Below, piece by piece: positions 36,526 to 46,098 of a stretch of 64,000 bases of DNA. The notes beneath the pieces are model-generated. The model was given only the letters and a program-made list of their open reading frames with translations, was not told where the DNA came from and searched no databases. Positions within the stretch are counted from its first letter, which is position 1; every line of letters starts with the position of its first letter. The position numbers and the translations under genes are program-made. This DNA comes from Symbiodinium natans (taxonomy: Eukaryota > Sar > Dinophyceae > Suessiales > Symbiodiniaceae), in NCBI GenBank assembly GCA_905221605.1, contig CAJNDS010002164.1:434001-498000 (forward strand), written 5' to 3'.

Positions 36526-39161
36526 AACTCATTAAATCATTGCATCGCGGCTGCCAGCTCCCCGTTGGCTTGCGCTACTGGCCCAACTTCATCACGAAAG
36601 GGGAGGAGGCGGAACTCCTGCAGGCGGTGGACGGTCCAGGCCGCTGAGCTTCATGAGATTGTTTCCCTAAACCCTCGAGTCTTGGGGACAGGAAGGAAGT
36701 TTTGTTGAGGTTTACACAGGAGCTGTCGGCTTGACGCACTTCGTTTGGGGTAGAGCGATGGGGCTCTGGCAAATTGTGCGAAACTCAATACAGATATCAT
36801 CTTAAAGTATAATTGCGAAAGTAGCAGAGTTCTTGCATCATGTCTTTGAAGCTGGGCAGGGGCGGCGTGGCTGCGGAAGATCCGCCGTGCGCAGCAGTTC
36901 TTCGGGCTGTGTGGACCTCGGACGGCCGGCGAGCTTGTGAGCAAGCGTGGGATGGTGTGCCGCTCAGGGTCTACTACCAGACTTCCCAGTCCGTGCCGGA
37001 GCTGCAGCCGACAGCACAGAGCTCCGCCAAGCAGCAGCGTGGTCGAGACCTCGAGGCAGCCCGTCACATGGATATCAGAAATGGGAACAGACGGGTTGGG
37101 AAGCACTGGGGACACTTCAGGGCACCTACCCTGCTGAGGAGCTACCTCACTGGCTGATGCCTCGTCTCAGGCGCCCTAAACTACTTCACACAAAGACAAG
37201 TTCGATCTGCAGGGAAGGCGTCCACTCAGTGTGCGAGGTCGTCCGGACTGTTTTCCGCGCCTGGTCAAGGCCTCCGGAAGCAGTGCAGAGGGAAGCCGTC
37301 TCAGAATAGGTCGGATAGGTGGTCAGTTTCCTATAAGACCACTTTCCATCTTCTGGTCGTGTCATGACATTACATTGTCGTCGCTGTATCTTGTTCGCCA
37401 GGCTCACCGTCATGAATAGCTCTTTGCACGTCAACTGATACCAGGATTTAGAATGAAGATCTGTGCCCGAGAGATGCGCTTCTTTTGTTGTGGTCAGGCT
37501 GACCCAAGACATTTCAGCTGCCATGTCCAAGTCCTTGGGCAGGCATCAACCAAGTTCAGGCCAACGAGTACTTGGAGGATAGCGGTATCGGGGCCCATGT
37601 CGAGGAGTGGTGGGGGCGGGGGGTGGGTCACATGAACAGCAGCGAACTAGCACTCGTCCTTCAAGAGGGTTTCCAGACCAGGAGGGTTTGGAAAACAGTT
37701 CAAAGGGTTCGCATTGGGCACAGATCGACTTTGCAGGACCCCGCAGCCGGAGAAACGTTGGCAACGCTTTCCTTACTGCGGCCAGTGCGGCCCAAAGCTA
37801 GGGTTCAGCCCTTGCAGAGTTTGGCTTGGAAGTTGAATTGTTTTTGTGCTAGCAGATGTGTGTGTCTTGTGTCGCATGGGACAGACACGACCCTCCACCG
37901 CATCGGTTTGCAGCGAGGGGGGGGGGGGGTGGCGTCACAAAATTTCGCATGGGGGAGGGTTGAGTTAGGGGGAAGGAGGCCCGATCTGCTTGTTCCAGAC
38001 GCTTCTCGGCAGGAAGCCGAGGCGAATTTAGAATAGGCTCCCTTTCTAAGTGCACGTGTCTTTTCTCAGCCCGCAAAGGGATCCTAAGCTAGAACAGCCC
38101 CCCCCACCCCGTGCCCCGAGGTGCAGCTCACCCTGCAGCGTGCAGAGGCGGGTCGACCTGTCCACCGCGACAAGCGAGATCCGGAGGACCCCCACAGAAT
38201 CGGAATTGGATTGCAGCTTCTTGGGTTGAGAGCGCGTCGCGTCACTCCCCGCAAGTCGGTGCAGTACATCGGTACATCGTGGAACGCTTCGGGTTCCAAA
38301 TCTGCTCGCGCCTCCCTCTCTTCTTCCCTCGCTGTTTCGAGTAGATTGAGGCCACTCTTTCACCCACAGGGCACGATTGTCACACCTGGTCCTGCCAGTC
38401 ATGGCACAATGAAAGTGCATGGTCATGTATACACACTGCAAAAGAGCCTAGCGGTTGTTTTAAGGCAAGAAAGGCAATCATCGCAGTTTTCTTGGTTCAT
38501 TGTTGGCATCGGTTCTCAAACTCGAGCTTCATGTCGTGGGAGCTACGCACGCATGCTCCGGAAAGTAGTCCAGGCCCCACTGTGCTCCTAGCAAGGTGCC
38601 TGCTGCGTCGAGTTTACAGGAATCCCCGCTTCTCCTTGGGGTTTTTCAAGCCGCAGGACTGCATCAAGGTGCTCCTGGAGCCGAGAAGCCTCTTTGTACT
38701 CGAAGGGGAAAGCCGCCACGACTTCACCCATGCGATTCGCCAGTCGATGCTTGGATACGCATGTCAGATACTAGGAGGGTTTTTGAAGTTAGGGGTACCT
38801 AAGGGCATCTATTTGTGGGTCTATATTAGTGTCCACCCGTGAGTTCTCTTTGTGTGACCTGAGGAGACGAGTGCCCCTGCGGGACGGCCGTGTTGTGATT
38901 CGCGATGACCACTTCCGGAGGGTCTCCTTGACTTTTCGAGGCGCAGAAGAGTCAACAGTAAAGAGTCACATCGTCGAATTCTGGCTGTCATTGGGACAGA
39001 TACCAGCATCCTTGCAGATGCATAGTGTTGTCGTCCGGACCCCGCGGCTGCGCCAAGGCATCGTCGAAGAAAAGCGGAGCTCAACTCGCTCAGACATGCC
39101 CGCTGGCTATGAGACGTACGTTGTGCCGGCCGAGCCGCTGCAAAGCCAAAGTGCTGGGTAA
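36526..39161 (+). CDS. AlkB-type Fe(II)/2-oxoglutarate-dependent dioxygenase
   Basis: Oxidative demethylase family acting on alkylated nucleic acid or protein. Exons in family order: VGLRYWPNFITKGEEAELLQ (to ~36640), the classic start; TYPAEELPHWLMPRL (~37110-37168); NQVQANEYLEDSGIGAHVEE (exon from 37543), with the first iron His; GETLATLSLLRPV (~37750-37790); VLLEPRSLFVLEGESRHDFT then HAIRQ (~38655-38742), with the second iron His; and RVPLRDGRVVIRDDHFRRVS then LTFRGAEE (from 38864), with the Arg pair for 2-oxoglutarate, running to TAA at 39161. The intron 38743-38863 (GT-AG) keeps frame exactly and gives HAIRQ-RRVPL. The metal motif reads H-V-E, where most AlkB proteins have H-x-D. The N-terminal boundary and the exon(s) at 36.65-37.1 kb are unresolved. 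Subfamily not assigned. Confidence 0.82.
38775..38832 (+). mobile_element. GGTACC-type element inside an AlkB intron
   Basis: The segment GGGGTACCTAAGGGCATCTA then TTTGTGGGTCTATATTAG resembles part of the interspersed element family. It makes up about half of the 121-bp intron 38743-38863. Confidence 0.5.
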
Positions 39162-39829
39162 AAAAGCCTTGAGAGGCTGCGAGAGGTTGCGCTTCTGCGC
39201 CAGCTTTGAAGTTTCAGCGGTGTTCGGAGTTTCGCTGTCAGAAAGCCTGAGAAGTTCAGGCTCGATGATTCTGGCGTCATCTGCTGCGCAGCGGAAGCCT
39301 CAGACGACTCTTGTTGCGGCGGTCGGCCGTTGTTGCTAGCTGAATCGACTTCCAACCCAGCCATGACAATATCCATTTTCAACAGCCTCGTGGCATTTGC
39401 GGAACTTCCTGGAGCCAACTTGCGCCGAAGCATGTAGCATGGATGAATTCGAAGCGAGCTGCATCAGTGCCCGAGACATTCTTTTCCAGCGCTTGAGTCC
39501 GTCTAGCTTTGGTTCGCAAAGAATTGTATAGATGGGTAGAAGGGCCATGATATCATTTAAACCCTAAACCCTAAACCCTAGACCCTAAACCCTACACCCT
39601 AAACCCAAGGTATGTCCAGCATTGTGCCCAGGTGGAGCCAGGGCCGGACGGCGAGTCAGGTGCTCACAGGGTCCAGAGATGCACAGTGCCATCTTCAGAT
39701 CCCGGTGATCTGAGAGCCACGACGTGTCTCGGAGCAGATTCTGCACGGTGCCATCAGGCTTAGAAGGCTTAGCCGGAATTTGGTAGAGTGTCTTGTTACT
39801 TGCAAAGTTCAACTTAACTTTTGCGCCCA
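39162..39829. other. Intergenic; CCCTAAA array
   Basis: Between the AlkB stop and the first RING-CH exon. It holds a CCCTAAA array (39558-39606, with CCCTAGA and CCCTACA variants). I found no RING-CH gene N-terminal exons here, although the conserved part probably needs a start upstream. Confidence 0.5.
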
Positions 39830-41658
39830 GGGGCCCGCAAGTGAACAAGCTCCTGTGCCGCATCTGCTTGCTGGAGGGCCCCGGTGAGGAGCAGAGCACG
39901 GGAGCATTGCTGCCTCCAAACTTGTAGAACATAAAACCTCTTGACCACATCTGTCGATGCATCTGTGGGGTGCAGCGCCAAGTGCTAGTCACTGCTAGTC
40001 GCGAAGCCACTCGAGCTCATGAGGCGTAGGAAAAGCAGCAAAAGCCCGAACAAGACGAAGTTGACGCGTCGCTCTGCGCTGCGGCTGGAAATCACAAGTA
40101 CTGATGAACGCACCCGCTCCTTCTTGCACGTGCTGCGCAAGGACGATCCTCTCATTGCCCCATGCCAGTGCAAGGGCTCCATCGAGCTGCTATCTCAGAG
40201 CCCACGGCCAGCCTTTCTTGCCGGTTTCTGTGTGTGCTATGAGCCCCTCTGCCCTTGAGGTACGTGCACCTGGGATGCCTCCGGCACTGGATTCGGGGGC
40301 GCCTAAATCTGTCAGACCGCCCCTTGGGCTCCTATTTCTACAGGCGCGCGTGACAGTGATGTCGTGACATGTGGTGTCCTGACGTGGGTGCTGCGCATGT
40401 TGTGGCGAAGAGCCTCCGAAGTTTGCCGCATGCTCCACGACCAGGCCCTTGACCTGTGAGTTGTGCAAGTCAGTGTACCCAACGTACATACACACCAACA
40501 GTGCTGGACTCTCAGAGAGCTCTGCTTGGCTGCACAGATTGTACCGTAGACGAGGCAGAGAGGCAAGATGCGGAGGCACATGCAGAGGCCCATAAGTGGA
40601 GACAAAATGGGCAAATCCAAGGGCCAGGATCGTTCGCCACTGGTTGAAGTGCCATTCACGCAGCCGCCATTCATCGTCCTCGAGAACATGGTGGGCCGAG
40701 CCGGTTTTCCTCAAGCTTTTCATCGCTCCTGGCCACTTCTGAAGAGTAAGTGGAAAGTTTTTCTCTCTCGAACTCTGAGCCAGGTGCGAGACTCCCAGCA
40801 GCACACGTCCCGAGGGCTTCATGTCATCTCGCTCGCGGAAAAGGCCAGCTGCCTTCTCACCTTTTCATCCGTGTCTTGAATTTATGTACAATGTGGTGTC
40901 GTCGCAACGTGCCGCCGTTATACTAGTAGCTAAATAGTTTTATAATGTTCCTGGTTAATATTGCCAAAATGGCTTTTTGTTCTTGTACCTGTCGTTTGGA
41001 CGAGGAGCTCAAGCTTGGCCGCGGGCATGAGAGTGACGTACGCATTGCAGACGCCCGGGTGCTTGGACGTGTGGCAGATTGGCTCGAAAGTCGCTTGGCC
41101 GCTGCGGGTGCCCGCTCTAGACTGAACACGCGTCAGGTCTCCATTTCTCGCACTCATGCGACAATTCGATTCAGTCAGCAGCTCAAAGTCTTATTCACCA
41201 TGATGATTGGGCAGTGGTTGTGGAGAAGTCTCATGCCCTATTTCAGCCGCAATCCGTGTTGCAGGCAAGGGCCAGTTCCTCCTACAAGATAGCTCTTCCA
41301 AGTTCGGCACACTGGTCGCCATGAAGAAGCCCCGGGTGCTAGAGCCAGGCACGCGCTCTTGCTGTTCGTGTCGGGTGGTTGTTAAAAATTATCGTCCCTT
41401 TTTGGGTCCCCATGATAATACGGCACCAAAGTGTGCCCGGAAGGCCCCAGAAAAAGCCCTAAACCCTAAACCCTAAACCCTAAACCCTAAACCCTAAACC
41501 CTAAACCCTAAACCCTAAACCCTAAACCCTAAACCCTAAGCCCCTGAGCAGGTGTTAACATTTCCATTCAGATGGGCCGGACGGTTCTGACGTTGTGCGC
41601 GCAGCACGATCCGAACCACTCCAACTCGGTGCCGCCCCCCACGATTCTTCCTTTTTAG
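39830..41658 (+). CDS. RING-CH (RINGv) and FHA domain protein, putative E3 ubiquitin ligase
   Basis: The RING-CH C4HC3 zinc ligands appear over four exons: NKLLCRICLLEGPGEE (~39849-39899, C-x2-C); DPLIAPCQCKGSIE (~40141-40184, C-x-C); YVHLGCLRHWIRGRLNL (~40261-40311, H-x2-C); TCELCKSVYPTYIH (~40450-40493, C-x2-C). PFTQPPFIVLENMVG follows (~40652-40697), then an FHA domain: LKLGRGHESDVRIAD (~41008-41052), VSISRTHATIRF (~41138-41173) and FLLQDSSSKFGTLVAMKKP (~41277-41333). The last exon (41572-41658) starts MGRTVLTLCAQHDPNHS and ends at TAG. RING-CH domains transfer ubiquitin and FHA domains bind phosphothreonine, so a phospho-dependent ligase is the inference. The final intron (41375-41571) starts with an introner-like element and holds a telomere-like array. 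The N-terminus was not found. Confidence 0.82.
41375..41433 (+). mobile_element. Introner-like TIR element, copy 2 (partial), at a 5' splice site
   Basis: Begins GTGGTTGTTAAAAATTATCG and continues CCCTTTTTGGGTCCCCAT then AATACGGCACC. The element in the giant gene (52770-52882) has GTGGTTGTCAAGATATATGC, CTTTTTGGATCCCCAT and AATACGGCACC in the same order. The element start coincides with the GT donor of the last RING-CH/FHA intron. Its right terminal repeat is missing; the intron continues into a CCCTAAA array. Confidence 0.7.
41457..41540 (-). repeat. CCCTAAA array inside the last RING-CH/FHA intron
   Basis: About twelve CCCTAAA units within intron 41375-41571. The last exon follows 32 bp after it. 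A TTTAGGG block in the opposite orientation begins at the stop codon of that exon (41655-41680). Confidence 0.93.
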
Positions 41659-44600
41659 GGTTTAGGGTTTAGGGTTTGGGGTCTGCTCGCAGGGTTTTTG
41701 GGTTTCTTGGAGGGGGGCTTGGGGGGCTTCGTTTAGGGTTTAGTTTAGAAGGGGTTGGTGGCCTTGAGGCTGAGGTTTCCCAACCACAAATGCCAACGAT
41801 GTCCACAGCACCGAAGCCCGAAGCACACCACAAGCCCTGAGTCACACAAACTCTCAACCCCTCTACAAGCCACCAGCCCTAAACACCCACAACTTTGAAG
41901 CACCAACACAGGCCCGACAAGCTGCTACATCCCAAGTCTCGCACAGTTACGTGCCCTCAAAGGAAACCACACCCTAAGCAGATCAGCACCGGCGTCGTAT
42001 CGCACCCCTGTTGAAGCGAAAGGCTCCCACGCAACATCAGAGGAATTGAAGAAGACCACTACGTGAAGCCCGGAGCAACGCCACCTTGCAGAACAAAGAA
42101 CTACCTAGTCTGCTGGCTTTGCATTCGTAGGGGAATGGGAATCCTAATCCCTTAGTCCTTTGCCAGGCATCTTCTTTGAATCAGCTGCCCATGGGGGGCA
42201 GCGCCCAGGCCGGGCGTTCCGTCGTGTTACACAGCGCGGTTGGCATGTGGGGGCACTTCCGGGGTTCCTGGAAGCTATCGTCCCCTTTCAGGGTTCCGAG
42301 CATAGGGATCCGTAAACCTCAGGTACCCTCCCAAAAAAGGGGGCGCCCATGACATGGAGAACTGCCCACGTCTTGCAAGTGTAGTGCGGCGACCGCTTGT
42401 CAGGATGAGCGAGCCCTGCGGCTGTCCCTGCTGACCCGCGGACAGAGCGAGGGTGGTCAGTCTGGAGGCGCAGGGCTGCAGTGAGCTGCAGTGAGCTGCT
42501 TCGGACTTCATAGTGGCACGTGGCCCGGCCCAGCTCTTGAACTGCAAGACTTGCAGGACAGACAGCCCAGAGTGAGGAGCTACCTGAAGAGTGAGGACTG
42601 AGAGCCGGCAGTTTCTTGCCTGGCGCACTCCTGGCGCTTTACGTGCTCACACAGCACTTTCTTTTCACGGGCACATGGGCCCCGTTCATAAGAGACTCGA
42701 GAGAGCAAGATTGGCAAGAACGCAGTTCGGTGCTTGAAGCGGCACTCGCAACAGCCCCCAGTAGGCCCCGCCAAAAGCGCCCAGGAGGGGGGTTGAGGGT
42801 ATTAGGGTGGGTGTCCTTGACCGAGACTGCGTGCCATTTTCATCCTTTTGACTCTGTGCCCATCAGAGTCCCCGAACTCTTTCCACAAACTAGACATGCT
42901 GGGAGGACTTGTGGTAAATCAGTCTATCTGCCCGCACCCAGCAGGGATCGGTGAGACACGTCCGGCAGACTGCGAAGGTGAGCCACCACTGATCCCTGCT
43001 TCGGGCGGACATGCTTAGAGCAGCTGTGAGAAGGCCCTGTGATTGACACCGCAAGTTACAGCCCGCAAAGCATCTCTTGCCATGTATAATATATATATAT
43101 ACAGCGAGAACAGTCAAAGTAGCATCTATCATCACAATACGAAAAGTAATGGCAGGGCCTCGCAGCTGGCCAAAGGAGAGCCTACTTTGCCTGCACACAG
43201 AACTTGCCCCGATTCGTGTTTCTTGATTGGCCCTTCTTTTGCCTTCAGAGGCACATGATATTCCCACTCGTATCTATGTCGTTTAGGTCCCGACGAACAA
43301 GGATTCGTGCAGGGGTCTCTAGCGCATGCCGCGAAACCCTGTGCAGGTGGCTCCTGCGAAGTGTATCTGAGCAGGAGTACCTGACAACAGAAACGACTAA
43401 TTGAATCTTCTCGACATGAGGAAAGCTGAAAGTGCTCCTCTTTGGACATTTTCGATCCACTTCCGAACGGAGGCAAGGAGCTCCACCAATCATCACTTCA
43501 CTTTGCAGGCGTTCTTGCCCACGGGAGCCTCTTGTAAAGAACGGAGTCGTCCAAAATCGTAACACGACCGGCGCGTGCGGAGTCCTTAGGACGTGAGGCA
43601 ACGGACAGCCGGTTTGGAAATTCTTAGGCAGATGGCCTGGTAGTCACTAACAGCAAGTCTTGTTCGCCAGACCTGAGACCAGCTTTGCCTATGCTCGACA
43701 TGAGTATACTCGGGACGTTGTAAGATGCCTCAAAGCCCGCCTGCACCACCAATTCCAAAATTTCAAGCCGCCATGTCCCGCTACTGAATGTGAGGATGAA
43801 AGAAGGTTCAGTTGCGCGAGCCAGATCAGCTGCCGAGATGAGGAAGCCTGATTCGTCAGGTGTGCTTACACGCAAGAGGAATGCAGCCGTGTGTGGCTCA
43901 ACGGCTGAAGACAGCACCTGACAGCGACAAACGCCGCAGGGTGTGGACTGATCCTTAGGGCTGGGCGTGGGGTGGCGTTCATGAGGCTTGCGATCCCATG
44001 CCGCACCTTTGTGTTTGTGTGTGTGACTCAAGGTATGACCCAAGTATTGTATTGCATCGGATGGACGCTTAGGGTCCGTTCCCGGCCGGAGGGTTTGCCC
44101 ATCCGCTCGCAACTCGTATACCGTTTCCTCTTCATATTCTGATGCGCTTTACTACTCAGAAATGGACTCGGTCGACCCTGCCCAAAAGCTCCCTCCTCCG
44201 CTGCCAAGTCCAGGCAAGTCCCGGCGGCGCGCGACCTGGGCCGGTCGGCGACTTGAGGAAGTTCTGGAAGCTCCAGGTTGAGCAGTTTGAGATTTTGGAG
44301 CGGGCTCTCGGTGCAGAGAAAGAGACACTCAGAAACACTTCCGTGTTCTCTGCATATCTTTTGCGTTGCAATCTCTTGCAAGTGGCTTGAGATATCGAAA
44401 GCCAAAGCGTCTCAGGTGAACCACTCCGGCCCAGAACGCTTCCTGAAACTTTAATCGACCAAAACTAGATCTTGCAACTCTCTGCTTCATTTACTGAATG
44501 CTAGCCTACAAAGGGCCACTCCAGCAGTGAGGCATGTGCCTGTCAACTGGCAGCGAAATTTGCAGCCAGGCCAGTGACATTCCGGCCGCAGCACGGTCGG

Positions 44601-44849
44601 ATGAGTTGGACGCCGTGACATCGCGAGCCGCTCCTGACTACCCAAGTCGTGCCCAACGTGGCAGAAGTCTACTTGCCCTTTGCCAGAATGCTGTTGCAAA
44701 ACAATGCCGCGGCACTTGCCTGCCAGGCCTCCCGAAACCTTTGAGTCAATGTGCTTCGCACTTCCTGCGTTTTTCGCTGCGGGATCGGGCTCAACTCAGA
44801 GGGCCTTTATCTTTTAACTAGCGAAAAGCGCTTGAGCCGCAGTGCGCCG
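41659..44849. other. No gene recognised upstream of the giant gene
   Basis: Nothing could be assigned to a family. Protein-like stretches include EQFEILERALGAEKETLRNT (plus, ~44285-44345) and LARATEPSFILTFSSGTWRL (minus, ~43750-43810). A decayed GGTACC-rich copy lies at about 42285-42345. An (AT)n tract is at 43085-43102. No promoter element can be read with confidence; dinoflagellate promoters often lack a TATA box. Confidence 0.4.
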
Positions 44850-46098
44850 ATGAAATGCGCCATGGCAAAGTTTTGCATACTCTTGTTCTCCGTGACGAGG
44901 AGAGTGGCCTATGGCACGAGCCTCAACATCTCTTTGGAGCATGCAAGCTTCTTGCAGATGCATGCCCAAAACCCCCCACTCTCGCAAGGGGGTGAGGGTC
45001 TGGCTACACGGCTTCTCACCATGTTGGAAGGCTTGGAACAGGTGGAGGCGAACCAGGACAAGGTCCTTCGCAGGGTGGAAGCTCGCCAGGAAGCCCAAGA
45101 GAAATGGATGCGGAGGATGCAGTCCTCCGTTGTGCCCCAGACAGATAGTCTGCAGGAGTTGAAAGAGGGCAAACAGGAGACAAGAAGAGCCATCCAGATC
45201 GCAAGGGGGTTGGTGGAGGAAGAAGTCCAGCCGTACCATGCGAAGAAGCAAGATGCTCGTGTGAAAGAGGCTTTTGAGCTCTGCTTCTCGAACACGTCCT
45301 CCAGCATTTTGCAAAGAGAGAGTGTTGGCTTGCCTCGGATTGGGCAGGACTCATGCGACCCTCGAAGTGAAGTTCCGGTGTTCCAGCCTGCTTCATCCAC
45401 GTATTTGTGTTGTCCCTTTTGGGACCGGAAGTGTGCTGGGTGCCAGGATGCCTCAGGGAATAAGTGCAACCAGTGTGCCGGTGGTTTCCAGAAAGTTGGA
45501 GGACATCGAGAGAACATGCCTCTGAATCTTTCTCAGCTTGTGCGGAGCTGCGTCCCAGGGCAGGTCCAAGGAGGCGGAACCCTTGGGCAGTCCTCGGACA
45601 ACTCTTGGCCGGCTTGCGCTGCTTTTTGCTGGCGCCGTGGAGCTGTGGCCTTTGACTACACTGCCTCGTCGAGCCACGACGCATGCCGCTGTGTGGAAGA
45701 CGGCCAAACTCCAAGGATCGGAAATCCAGGACACCACCAGCGCAGCTACTGCACCCTTCAGTTCTGGAACAGCTTTCCGCAGGGCTGTGTCCCCGGTCGG
45801 GTCCAAGTCGGTGGAACCCTTGGGGAATCAGATGACAACTCCTGGGCAGCCTGCTCAAGTTTCTGCTGGCGCTTGGGGGGCGCGGCCTTCGACTACACCC
45901 AACAGAAGCAGACAGATGCGTGCCGCTGCGTAGAGGGCGGCCAAAGCCCCAGACTCGGCAGTCCAGGTTTTGATCACCGGCTGTACTGCACCTTCGAGCC
46001 TATGAGATTGGTTCTGGCTGAGCGCACTCACGCCGTAACTCACACCCTGACCACTGCCGGCGCCCCGGAGAGCTGCGAAGCCTGCCTCGACACGCCAG
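44850..46098 (+). CDS. Giant gene exon 1: N-terminus, coiled coil, two six-Cys modules
   Basis: Start chosen at ATG 44850, which gives a short hydrophobic start (FCILLFSV) compatible with a weak signal peptide; ATG 44862 is an alternative. Residues ~60-110 form a charged heptad-like coiled coil (EGLEQVEANQDKVLRRVEAR). A CCPFWDRKCAGC cysteine cluster follows. Two tandem modules (45549-45752 and 45786-45989) share exactly the spacing C-x21-C-x3-C-x18-C-x-C-x19-C, with conserved DNSW, AFDYT and CRCVE. I know no name for this module; the layout recalls PAN/apple-like folds. The exon ends in DTPG with a GC donor (intron 46099-46227), and both splice edges carry CAGGCTGGA. Confidence 0.8.

Noticed and set aside
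40960-40980. Minus-strand match to part of the dinoflagellate spliced-leader core (AGCCATTTTGGC)
   Set aside because: Only about 12 bases match, the following CTCAAG is absent, and it lies on the strand opposite to the gene. Probably chance.
45016-45858. Minus-strand 280-codon open frame
   Set aside because: Shadow of exon 1 of the giant gene, which has duplicated cysteine modules on the plus strand.
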